DNA of 64,000 nucleotides from Bacteroidota bacterium (GTDB taxonomy: Bacteria; Bacteroidota; Bacteroidia; Chitinophagales; Chitinophagaceae): the NCBI GenBank assembly GCA_023386045.1, contig JAEWKK010000006.1, forward strand, positions 19,620 through 83,619. Direction: 5' to 3'. The notes beneath the pieces were generated by a model. It worked only from the letters and a program-made list of their open reading frames with translations, did not search any database and was not told the DNA's origin. A program made the translations under genes and the position numbers. Positions 9,484 to 16,084 of the stretch are shown here, piece by piece. The first letter of the stretch is position 1. Each line of letters begins with the position of its first letter.

Positions 9484-10221
9484 ATGCGGGTAATAGTTAG
9501 TCTAATTTTTTTAATGGCCTTTACAAGCCAGGTCTCCGGACAAAACGCCAATATAGATTTGAAGATCACACATCTCACCGGCGATTTCTATGTCTTTACC
9601 ACATATAATTTGTATAAAGAAAGCCGGATACCTGCCAATGGAATGTACCTCGTAACTGATGAGGGAGTGGTGCTTTTTGATACACCATGGGATACCACGC
9701 AGTTTCAACCATTGCAGGATAGCATCAGGGCAAGGCATGACAAAAAGATTGTGCTATGCTTTGCCACACATTTTCATGAAGACAGAACCGGAGGGCTTAA
9801 TTATTTTAAACAACAAGGTGCCCGAACTTATACAACAAGGCTGACAGATGATCTCAGTAAAAAAAATGGAAAGCCCAGAGCTGAATTTTTATTGGACAGC
9901 GACAGTGTTTTTAAGATTGGCAAGTATAGCTTTCAAACTTTTTTTCCTGGTCCTGGCCATGCACCTGACAATATTATTATTTGGTTCGGGAAGGAAAAAA
10001 TCCTGTATGGTGGTTGTTTAATAAAAAGTGTTGAAGATAAGGACCTGGGTAATTTGTCCGATGCGAACGTGAAAGAATATGCGAACAGCATTGAGAAAGT
10101 CCGCAGAAAATGCAAAAATCCCCGCCATGTCATTCCCGGTCACAACAGTTGGGAAGACAAGCATTCTTTGCAACACACATTGAAGATGGCCAGGCTATTG
10201 AAGAAGAAAAGCAAAAACTGA
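9484..10221 (+). CDS. subclass B1 metallo-beta-lactamase
   Basis: This 245-residue zinc hydrolase has a Sec-type signal peptide (about residues 1-19) and should act in the periplasm on beta-lactams, probably including carbapenems. The full B1 zinc set is present: H96, H98 and D100 in THFHEDRTGG, H159 in GPGHAPDN, C178 in GGCLIKS and H220 in VIPGHNSW. Lys181, three residues after the Cys, corresponds to the B1 Lys224 that contacts substrate carboxylate. The KDLGNLSDANV stretch after it is also B1-like. Spacing and length match chromosomal Bacteroidota enzymes such as the BlaB/IND groups. The ATG at 9484 is the only sensible start. A serine beta-lactamase-fold gene follows 183 bases downstream on the same strand. 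Spectrum and expression level cannot be inferred. Confidence 0.9.
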   Translation: MRVIVSLIFLMAFTSQVSGQNANIDLKITHLTGDFYVFTTYNLYKESRIPANGMYLVTDEGVVLFDTPWDTTQFQPLQDSIRARHDKKIVLCFATHFHEDRTGGLNYFKQQGARTYTTRLTDDLSKKNGKPRAEFLLDSDSVFKIGKYSFQTFFPGPGHAPDNIIIWFGKEKILYGGCLIKSVEDKDLGNLSDANVKEYANSIEKVRRKCKNPRHVIPGHNSWEDKHSLQHTLKMARLLKKKSKN

Positions 10222-10404
10222 TCATTAATGAACCAGATCATGCTTTAGAATTTATCTTTATAACAGCATGTTGATCCACCATGGAACCCTTCTGTTTCCA
10301 AAGAGTAAGCTTAAGCCTTACGTTCAAAGCTTTTGCCGGGGACACCAGTGGGGTTGGTTGAAATGGAAAGAATTAGAATGCCAACACTTCAATAACAAAT
10401 TGCC

Positions 10405-11484
10405 ATGAACTATCGATTTTCTTTCATCTTTATTTTTTTGGTATTTAATATTTCAAAGGCCTTTTGCCAGGATACAGCAGTTGACTCTTTTGTACGGCAA
10501 AAAATGGAACAGTATAAAATTCCAGGACTTTCTCTTGCTGTCATGAAGGGAGATCAGCTGGTTCATCTCAAAAGCTATGGTTACAGCAACCTCGAATTAA
10601 AAACACGTGCACAAACAGGCACCAGTTATCTTATAGGTTCTGTTACAAAAACATTCACGGCAGTAGCCGCAATGATACTATGGGAAAGGAAATATTTTGA
10701 GCTCGAGGATAGCATTGGCCAATACCTTCCCGGGTTGCCATCACATTGGAAAAAAATTACAATACGGCAATTATTGCAACATACCTCAGGCATTCCCACA
10801 AATTTGGAAAAAGCTGATTCTTTTTGCAAATTCAACTATGATCCTGAAAATTATTCGCAGCAAAATGTTCTGCAGGAAACCTCCTGCCTTCCACTTGAAT
10901 TTAGTCCGGGTACAAAATGGGAATACAGTGGAAGGAATTATTTTATCATCGGCCTTCTTATAGAAAAACTTACAGGAACCAGTTTCGAAGAATTTTTGAG
11001 AAAAGAAATAACAGGTCCCCTGCAGATGAATGAAACGGGAATGATGAATTATCGAAAGCTGGTACCTGAAAGGGCTGATGGCTATTTGTGGCAGGAAGGT
11101 ACCTTAATTAATAGCAAGGAAATGAATGTAGTAGTTGAATTTACCGACGGGGGTATGATGTCAACCGTTCCGGATCTCTGCAAATGGATGAACGCTCTTA
11201 GTCATAACAAATTGATCCGTGCTTCAACCAGGGAATTAATGTGGACTACCACCAGGCTAAATGATGGCAGGGAAATCCCTTATTATGGAATAGGCTTTGG
11301 ATTAACGCCTTATAAAAACCACAAACGTGCCGGACATACAGGAAACATCCCTGGATTTTCAAGCTGCATCAATTATTACCCGGATGATGATCTTTCCCTT
11401 GTTTTGTTATCCAACTTATTTGATCCTTCTTTCAATGTAGGCTTATTGGGAAATGAAATTGCAGCCTTGTTTTTTACTAAATAA
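10405..11484 (+). CDS. secreted serine hydrolase of the beta-lactamase (class C-like) superfamily
   Basis: The 359-residue protein has a signal peptide (FIFLVFNISKAFCQ) and the penicillin-binding/beta-lactamase fold. The nucleophile motif SxxK is S79-V-T-K82 (IGSVTKTFTA). A YSG motif (WEYSGRNY) stands where class C enzymes have YxN, and HTG (GHTGNIPGF) stands where they have KTG. The YSG and HTG forms are typical of esterase or peptidase relatives (EstB, PBP4*-like) rather than true AmpC enzymes, so hydrolysis of esters or D-amino-acid peptides is as likely as beta-lactam cleavage. A TATCTTTA sequence at 10253-10260 could be a weak -7 element for a separate transcript. Confidence 0.85.
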   Translation: MNYRFSFIFIFLVFNISKAFCQDTAVDSFVRQKMEQYKIPGLSLAVMKGDQLVHLKSYGYSNLELKTRAQTGTSYLIGSVTKTFTAVAAMILWERKYFELEDSIGQYLPGLPSHWKKITIRQLLQHTSGIPTNLEKADSFCKFNYDPENYSQQNVLQETSCLPLEFSPGTKWEYSGRNYFIIGLLIEKLTGTSFEEFLRKEITGPLQMNETGMMNYRKLVPERADGYLWQEGTLINSKEMNVVVEFTDGGMMSTVPDLCKWMNALSHNKLIRASTRELMWTTTRLNDGREIPYYGIGFGLTPYKNHKRAGHTGNIPGFSSCINYYPDDDLSLVLLSNLFDPSFNVGLLGNEIAALFFTK

Positions 11485-11521
11485 AGAATTGATCCTTCAA
11501 TTATAATCTATTTAATGGGAC

Positions 11522-11549
11522 AAAAAAAATGCTTCCCGAAGGAAGCATT
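11522..11549 (-). terminator. rho-independent terminator of ssb
   Basis: On the minus strand the hairpin AATGCTTCC-TTCG-GGAAGCATT ends in a run of eight T, 22 bases after the ssb stop codon. Confidence 0.88.
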
Positions 11550-11570
11550 ATCGATGAATTGTTGATTCTC

Positions 11571-11996
11571 TTAGAAAGGAAGATCATCAGCCATCTCCAC
11601 ATTGGAGGCAGCCGAAGCCGGTTGCTGATTGCTATATGAGTTGCTTTCAGCAGCAGGAGAACCCAGGGCATTATTCTCGCCTTTACGTCCAAGAAGCTGA
11701 ACTTCTCTTACCCTCATCGAAAGGGAGGCACCCGCTGTTCCATCATTACGTGTGAATGAACGCACTTCGGGAACGCCTTCAACAAATACCTGTGTACCTT
11801 TCTGCAGATAAGGAGCAACGGCCGTCCTGTCGGTCCAGTAAGCACAATCTACCCAGGTTGTTTTTTCCTGGTTATTGCCCTGGCTGTCGCGGTATTTCTC
11901 GTGATGCGCAACAGTAAAGTTGATGACATTTTTTCCATTGACTGTGTTGACGACGCAATCTTTACCAAGATTGCCGATCACTTGCATTTTAATCAT
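11571..11996 (-). CDS. ssb: single-stranded DNA-binding protein
   Basis: Ssb binds single-stranded DNA at replication forks and in repair as a tetramer. The OB-fold occupies residues about 1-105 (MQVIGNLGKDCVVNTVNGK, WVDCAYW, YLQKGTQVFVEGVPEVRS), followed by a short Gln/Ser/Asn-rich linker and the acidic tip MADDLPF, which recruits partner proteins. The frame can be extended three codons to a TTG at 12005, but the ATG at 11996 gives the normal Bacteroidota N-terminus MIKMQVIG and is chosen. The -7 element lies only about seven bases before this ATG, so the transcript may be leaderless. A T-rich hairpin terminator follows. Confidence 0.95.
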   Translation of the reverse strand: MIKMQVIGNLGKDCVVNTVNGKNVINFTVAHHEKYRDSQGNNQEKTTWVDCAYWTDRTAVAPYLQKGTQVFVEGVPEVRSFTRNDGTAGASLSMRVREVQLLGRKGENNALGSPAAESNSYSNQQPASAASNVEMADDLPF

Positions 11997-12002
11997 AGTG
12001 CT

Positions 12003-12034
12003 CAAAATTAAACGTGTATTAAATTAGGTTTCAA
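12003..12034 (-). promoter_or_regulatory. ssb promoter (TTG - 21 bp - TAATTTTG)
   Basis: Read on the minus strand there is a TTG at 12034-12032, a 21-base spacer and TAATTTTG at 12010-12003, matching the Bacteroidota -33/-7 layout. The predicted start of transcription falls on or within a few bases of the ssb ATG at 11996. Confidence 0.55.
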
Positions 12035-12192
12035 TTTACGCCTTTCAGCGGTATTTCAGCCAGGTAAAAGTAGAGGATTTGTTATAGTTGTTCCTAAATA
12101 TTTATACCCGTTTCTATTGGTTTTTTCACCTCCAAATGATCAGAAAAATATCCTCACTCATTGGGGTCAGAACCCTGGAAAACTGGTAAGCT

Positions 12193-12315
12193 TTATCCGA
12201 AAAAGATCATCGTAAAGACATACCATCCAAAAGCGAGAAGCAAAATGAGGTAATAGAAGAATAAGATCATAAGCCTGGTTTTATTTTTTGGAGGTCTTGT
12301 TGTTGCTGTCATCAT
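12193..12315 (-). CDS. 40-residue single-pass membrane peptide
   Basis: The short frame starts with a double ATG at 12315 and encodes 40 residues: a basic N-terminus (TRPPKNKTR) and one hydrophobic helix (LMILFFYYLILLLAFGWYVF). It overlaps the last 35 bases of the ribbon-helix-helix gene in another frame, the kind of spacing seen in translationally coupled gene pairs. A longer reading of the same frame to 12405 would overlap most of that regulator and has no sensible N-terminus. I do not recognise the peptide. The context suggests a small membrane partner of the SPFH operon. Basic-plus-hydrophobic composition also fits a membrane-active peptide, but nothing proves that. Confidence 0.5.
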   Translation of the reverse strand: MMTATTRPPKNKTRLMILFFYYLILLLAFGWYVFTMIFFG

Positions 12316-12460
12316 TGAGCCTTCCGGCTTCCCTGAGCTTCTGGTGTAGCAGCCATTCGATCTGCCCGTTGACGCTTCGAAATTCATCGGCCGCCCATTT
12401 TTCAAGAGCCTTGTAGGTCTCGTTGTCTATGCGTATGACAAAACTTTTTTTAGCGCTCAC
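12281..12460 (-). CDS. Arc/MetJ-type ribbon-helix-helix DNA-binding protein
   Basis: This 59-residue protein starts at a GTG and reads SAKKSFVIRID as the DNA-contacting beta strand, then two helices (ETYKALEKWAADEF and VNGQIEWLLHQKLREAG), ending in a polar tail. That is the Arc-like ribbon-helix-helix fold, which binds DNA as a dimer with strands in the major groove and often occupies tandem 8-bp sites. It lies 53 bases after the two-TM gene and overlaps the downstream 40-aa peptide gene by 35 bases, so it is part of the SPFH operon. Two TGATATCA boxes over the operon promoter are its natural candidate operator (inference). No ATG alternative exists that keeps the N-terminal strand. Confidence 0.82.
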   Translation of the reverse strand: MSAKKSFVIRIDNETYKALEKWAADEFRSVNGQIEWLLHQKLREAGRLNDDSNNKTSKK

Positions 12461-12513
12461 TGTACAGATTTGCTTTTTGCAATAATTTTTAAGAAGTCTT
12501 CCAACTTATTCCA

Positions 12514-13038
12514 TCAACTATGATTTTTTCCCATCATTTTCTGAACTGCCTGGGTGAACCCTTCGATATCTGAACTGCCAAAGAATATCTTTTTACCATT
12601 GGTAAGATGGAACTGTAATCCTTTTCCATTACTCAGGTTATGAGTTTTACCATAACCTGGATGCCATTTGGCACCATAACTCATGGCGGGTGATTTTCTA
12701 ATATAAAAGGAGGCCAATTCAGATCTTTCCATATACCTGTATTTTTTCTGGTAAGGAAGCCAGCGATAATAAATACCATTGGAAGTGACCTGCTTTTCCA
12801 GCTTCATCTTCACGATCAGAAAATAAGTAATTCCATTGATCAGGATAACCAGTAAAATTGACAGCACGGCCTCTTTTAGTTCTGTCTTATTCTCGCCGGT
12901 AGAAGTTGCCAAAACGCTTACAACCGTGATCAGCAAACTGCTTCCCATCAGCATGGCCAATACGATGCGGAACCAGCGTGGAAAATGCTGCATCTCTTCA
13001 TAAAGAAATCGCCCTGATATTTCCTGGGTCCTGGTCAT
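12514..13038 (-). CDS. two-TM protein with C-terminal PH-like domain, unknown function
   Basis: The 174-residue protein has two membrane helices (about 25-45 and 57-78) followed by a roughly 95-residue soluble, strand-rich part (YYRWLPYQKKYR, LASFYIRK, LQFHLTNGKKIFFGSSD) resembling the bacterial PH-like domains attached to membrane anchors. Its ATG at 13038 overlaps the last base of the SPFH stop codon, so the two are translationally coupled. It probably works with the SPFH protein in the inner membrane. No enzymatic motif is visible. Confidence 0.7.
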   Translation of the reverse strand: MTRTQEISGRFLYEEMQHFPRWFRIVLAMLMGSSLLITVVSVLATSTGENKTELKEAVLSILLVILINGITYFLIVKMKLEKQVTSNGIYYRWLPYQKKYRYMERSELASFYIRKSPAMSYGAKWHPGYGKTHNLSNGKGLQFHLTNGKKIFFGSSDIEGFTQAVQKMMGKNHS

Positions 13039-13907
13039 TACTGGTATAAAGTGCCGGTATTCAAAATGGGTTGCGCTCCTTTCTCACCGCAAAGCACTAC
13101 CATCAGGTTACTCACCATGGCTGCTTTCTTTTCCTCATCAAGGTGCACAATGTCTTTTCTTGACAACATTTCCAAAGCCATTTCCACCATTCCTACTGCT
13201 CCTTCAACGATCTTGGTCCTGGCAGCAACAATAGCGGTGGCCTGTTGTCTTTGCAACATGGCTCCTGCAATTTCGGGTGAATAGGCAAGGTGACTAATTC
13301 TTGCTTCCCTGATAATGATACCTGCAGGTGCCAGTCGCTCATTCAGCTCAACTTCAAGGATCTCACTTACTTTATCCGCACCGTTACGAAGCGTGATATC
13401 TGCATGTTCATCTTCCAGGTTATCGTAAGGAAAACTGTTGGCGAGATGACGCACGGCAGCTTCGCTTTGCTTCACCACATATTCTTTATAATTCACTACA
13501 TCATAAGCCGCCTTGTAGGTATCTCCTACCTGCCATACGATCACTGCTGCGATCTCGATGGGATTACCCATCTTGTCGTTTACTTTCAGCCTGGAACTTT
13601 CAAGGTTCTGTGCACGCAGAGAAATATTGTACTTGGTATAAAATGGATTGACAAAGAACCATCCGTTGTCTTTTACAGTGCCAGCATACTTTCCAAAAAA
13701 GTTGAGCACTCTCGAGTGGTTGGGATTCACGATCAGTAGTCCATTGATCATGAACAGTGCTATTAGTATCAACATAACGCCTGCAATGAGTTTCCAGGCT
13801 GCAAAATTTTCATCGAGTTGCAAAAAAATAAAAACAGCAACCGCAATCAAAACCAGGATGAGGAGAAAACCCAGGATCCCGGAAACAGGTTTTACAATTT
13901 TTTCCAT
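13038..13907 (-). CDS. SPFH/Band 7 domain membrane protein
   Basis: The 289-residue protein has two N-terminal hydrophobic segments (about 10-30 and 38-58) and then the SPFH core: VNPNHSRVLNFFGKYAGTV, an IEIAAVIVWQVGDTYKA strand, and the helical AIVAARTKIVEGAVGMVEMAL stretch that drives oligomerisation. SPFH proteins form large membrane-attached rings that organise other membrane proteins and proteases. The closest types are the flotillin/QmcA/slipin-like bacterial forms. It is first in a four-gene minus-strand operon with a two-TM protein, a ribbon-helix-helix regulator and a 40-aa membrane peptide, and is divergent from an esterase gene. The promoter overlaps a TGATATCA pair. Confidence 0.88.
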   Translation of the reverse strand: MEKIVKPVSGILGFLLILVLIAVAVFIFLQLDENFAAWKLIAGVMLILIALFMINGLLIVNPNHSRVLNFFGKYAGTVKDNGWFFVNPFYTKYNISLRAQNLESSRLKVNDKMGNPIEIAAVIVWQVGDTYKAAYDVVNYKEYVVKQSEAAVRHLANSFPYDNLEDEHADITLRNGADKVSEILEVELNERLAPAGIIIREARISHLAYSPEIAGAMLQRQQATAIVAARTKIVEGAVGMVEMALEMLSRKDIVHLDEEKKAAMVSNLMVVLCGEKGAQPILNTGTLYQ

Positions 13908-13923
13908 ATAGCTAATTTTAGTT

Positions 13924-13942
13924 TGATATCATTTTGATATCA
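13924..13942. promoter_or_regulatory. tandem TGATATCA operator
   Basis: Two identical 8-bp palindromes TGATATCA sit at 13924-13931 and 13935-13942, centre to centre 11 bp, about one helical turn. They overlap the -7 box of the SPFH operon and the -33 box of a possible promoter for the divergent esterase. Paired 8-bp sites are typical of ribbon-helix-helix repressors, and one is encoded in the operon, so autoregulation is the simplest reading. Confidence 0.65.
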
Positions 13943-13962
13943 AATTTATATAAGTATCTTGA
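13933..13962 (+). promoter_or_regulatory. possible promoter of the esterase gene
   Basis: TTTG at 13933-13936 and TATCTTGA at 13955-13962 are separated by 18 bases and lie upstream of the esterase ATG at 13981. The -7 box has one or two mismatches to TAnnTTTG. The -33 box overlaps the second TGATATCA copy, so one repressor could control both directions. Confidence 0.4.
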
Positions 13963-13971
13963 AACCGCAAA
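13941..13971 (-). promoter_or_regulatory. promoter of the SPFH operon (TTTG - 19 bp - TAAATTTG)
   Basis: On the minus strand TTTG at 13971-13968 is followed after 19 bases by TAAATTTG at 13948-13941, an exact fit to the Bacteroidota vegetative promoter. Transcription would start near 13933, inside the operator, about 26 bases before the SPFH ATG. Confidence 0.65.
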
Positions 13972-13980
13972 TAGTTGAGC

Positions 13981-14805
13981 ATGAAAAAATTTTTGATACT
14001 GGTGTTACTGTTCACAGCATTGGCCGCGCAATCCGCTGTAGTAGATACAGTTAGCATATACAGTGCTGCCATGAAAAAAACTTCGAAGTGCATGGTCATC
14101 CGGCCTTTTATACAGGGACAGAAACCCATACCTCTTCCTACAGTTTATCTTCTCCATGGTTATTCGGGTGACTACAGTAACTGGATCAGCAAAGTGCCCA
14201 GGCTCAGGGAATATGCCGACAACTACCAGGTGATTATTGTTTGTCCTGATGGCAGCTACAGCAGCTGGTACCTGGATTCACCATTGGACAGGTCCATGAA
14301 ATACGAAACCTATATTGCCCAGGAAGTTCCGGCATTTATTGATTCGGCCTACCTCACCATTCGTAACAGGAAAGCAAGAGCCATTACGGGATTGAGCATG
14401 GGCGGCTATGGCGCCATTTATCTTTCACTGAAACATCCTGAAACCTTTGGCGCCTGTGGCAGCATGAGCGGAGGATTTGACCTGAGGTCTTCAAAAAACA
14501 AATACGATATCAGTAAAAGAATTGGTGATACAATAAACTATGCGGCTAACTGGGAGCAATATGCGTTAATAAACCTGGTTGAAAAATACCGGCCGGATTC
14601 ACTCGCCATCATTTTTGATTGCGGTGTATCCGACATGTTTTACGAGGACAATAAAAAGTTTCACCAGAAATTATTGCAGCTGAAAATACCGCATGACTAT
14701 ATTGAAAGAGCAGGTGGTCATAACTGGAATTACTGGTCAAACGCGGTGATGTATCACTTCCTGTTTTTCAGGAATTATTTCGATAGGAAAAATACCAGGC
14801 AATAA
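13981..14805 (+). CDS. secreted alpha/beta-hydrolase esterase (esterase D / antigen 85-like family)
   Basis: The 274-residue protein starts at the ATG at 13981; a TTG six bases upstream is less likely. It has a signal peptide (KKFLILVLLFTALAAQSA). The alpha/beta-hydrolase fold is clear: TVYLLHGYSG oxyanion-hole strand, VIIVCPDGSYSSWY, nucleophile elbow GLSMGGYGA with S139, an acidic FDCGVSDMFY segment and the late histidine in AGGHNWNYW. Relatives include S-formylglutathione hydrolase, ferulic acid esterases and tributyrin esterases. A periplasmic or outer-membrane carboxylesterase is the safe call. It is divergent from the SPFH operon across a shared regulatory region. Confidence 0.86.
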   Translation: MKKFLILVLLFTALAAQSAVVDTVSIYSAAMKKTSKCMVIRPFIQGQKPIPLPTVYLLHGYSGDYSNWISKVPRLREYADNYQVIIVCPDGSYSSWYLDSPLDRSMKYETYIAQEVPAFIDSAYLTIRNRKARAITGLSMGGYGAIYLSLKHPETFGACGSMSGGFDLRSSKNKYDISKRIGDTINYAANWEQYALINLVEKYRPDSLAIIFDCGVSDMFYEDNKKFHQKLLQLKIPHDYIERAGGHNWNYWSNAVMYHFLFFRNYFDRKNTRQ

Positions 14806-14833
14806 GGAAACGTCTATGGACTATGGACCATAA

Positions 14834-15235
14834 TTATTTCGTCCAGTAAAAAATCCATCCCCCTCCCCCTCCAAGTCCACCATTAGAAAACCTGTAATAA
14901 ACCGAATCGAATCCATGTGTGATCTGGAATTCGTGACCATGCGAAGTGATTGGCCTGATGAAATTATACCTGTTGGAGTAGTCACCATTGTATTCAAGAT
15001 CAGCATCATTCACATGAATGGTGGAATCGGAATTTGATGTTACTACAAGTGTGTAGTTCAATATGGTATCATAATAATTTACCGAAGAACCCGACTGGTA
15101 ATAATAACTAATTTTAGTTCCAACATAGTTCCCGGTTGTATTGGCAATTACCTGACTTAACGTGACTTCCTCAGAAACATTCTTTTTACAGGAAATAAAT
15201 AGCAGGACGATCAACAGTGCTCTCAACATGACCAT
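14834..15235 (-). CDS. small lipoprotein, unknown function
   Basis: This 133-residue protein has a signal sequence ending in a lipobox (LLFISC-KK), so it should be an SPII lipoprotein. The remainder is strand-rich with Ser/Thr/Tyr alternation (KISYYYQSGSSVNYYDTIL) and a Gly-rich end (GGLGGGGGWIFYW). No named family is recognised. It lies between the esterase (convergent) and the MORN-type gene on the same strand, from which it is separated by 99 bases holding a heptamer repeat. Confidence 0.65.
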   Translation of the reverse strand: MVMLRALLIVLLFISCKKNVSEEVTLSQVIANTTGNYVGTKISYYYQSGSSVNYYDTILNYTLVVTSNSDSTIHVNDADLEYNGDYSNRYNFIRPITSHGHEFQITHGFDSVYYRFSNGGLGGGGGWIFYWTK

Positions 15236-15298
15236 GTTTTAGGAGCAATAAAAATATTCTTTTTTTAATCTATGAATCGCAGATCATTTAGCATTCAC

Positions 15299-15326
15299 GT
15301 TTCCCGTTTGACGTTTGACGTTTGCC
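15299..15326. repeat. 4-unit heptamer repeat (CGTTTGA type)
   Basis: Four back-to-back 7-bp units CGTTTCC, CGTTTGA, CGTTTGA, CGTTTGC lie in the spacer downstream of the MORN-type gene. It is one member of the family of short tandem repeats in this window. Confidence 0.75.
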
Positions 15327-15334
15327 GAACTAAA

Positions 15335-16036
15335 TCATCCTCCCGTCTGACCATCCCTAACCTTGATCTTTTTCTTTCCTGCGTTTTTCTTTTCGTATTC
15401 CAGCACTGCTGCAGGCTTTGTAGTTTTCTTTACTTCTTTTTTATCATCAGAAGCTTTTTCATCTGTTACATCAATGGGAGCCATGTCGTCATTTGAAGCT
15501 GTAGATTCCTTTACCTTGGGTTGATTCATGACCCATTGCTCTGTTCTTTCAACGGTGCCATTCATGGTGTTGTAATATACCCAGGTTCCGTGTTTGTAGG
15601 AAATGGGTTCTATTTTGATGATCTCCTTGCGAAGCACCTTGGTAGGATCATTCACGTCGCGTACGTCAATAGTATCGTAGGGATTCTGGGGATCGATGGC
15701 GCGCCACATTTCCTCGTGCTCGGGTTCACCGGCATTGGTGAAGTAGATGCATTTTCCATCCTTCATACCAAAACGGAAACTTTCCACTGCCAGCATATCA
15801 CCTTCCATAGAAAACTTTCTCCACATGCCTTCTTTCTGATCGTCTATATAATAACCTTCTTCTTCGTATCCTCTTTCACCGCGCAATTCAGGAACCTGCA
15901 CCAGCCATGGACCCTGTTTTTTGCCATTCAGGTCTACCCTGTTCAAAGTATCTCCTTTGGGTGTGAGGGTAAAGGTTTTCCATTGTGCCTGAGCATTCAG
16001 GGAGAACAATAAAAGAAAGAAAATTAAATACCTCAT
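15335..16036 (-). CDS. secreted MORN-repeat-like protein
   Basis: The 233 residues start with a signal peptide (IFFLLLFSLNAQAQ). The central part repeats a motif of the MORN/YwqK type: DLNGKKQGPWLVQ, YIDDQKEGMWRKF, FRFGMKDGKCIYFTNAGEPEHEE and ISYKHGTWVYYN, where a Gly-Lys-x-x-Gly turn precedes an aromatic strand. Such proteins are common in Bacteroidota, often called YwqK-family antitoxin, but a toxin partner is not visible here. The C-terminal 60 residues are charged and low complexity (DDKKEVKKTTKP, KKNAGKKKIKV). It is divergent from the BNR-propeller gene across 48 bases. Confidence 0.7.
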   Translation of the reverse strand: MRYLIFFLLLFSLNAQAQWKTFTLTPKGDTLNRVDLNGKKQGPWLVQVPELRGERGYEEEGYYIDDQKEGMWRKFSMEGDMLAVESFRFGMKDGKCIYFTNAGEPEHEEMWRAIDPQNPYDTIDVRDVNDPTKVLRKEIIKIEPISYKHGTWVYYNTMNGTVERTEQWVMNQPKVKESTASNDDMAPIDVTDEKASDDKKEVKKTTKPAAVLEYEKKNAGKKKIKVRDGQTGG

Positions 16037-16084
16037 GTTTAGTAAGTTTGATAACTGCTCCTATAACGTAAAAAACAGCTGTTT

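Noticed and set aside
10405..11484. True class C (AmpC) beta-lactamase
   Set aside because: YSG and HTG replace the YxN and KTG motifs expected of AmpC. The esterase/peptidase relatives fit better.
12193..12405. A 70-codon open frame covering both short genes
   Set aside because: Its first 30 codons overlap the ribbon-helix-helix gene and look random. Only the last 40 residues (from the double ATG at 12315) resemble a protein.
15335..16036. Toxin-antitoxin pair (YwqK-type)
   Set aside because: No toxin gene is next to it, and the protein is secreted with MORN-like repeats. The name is only a database habit.
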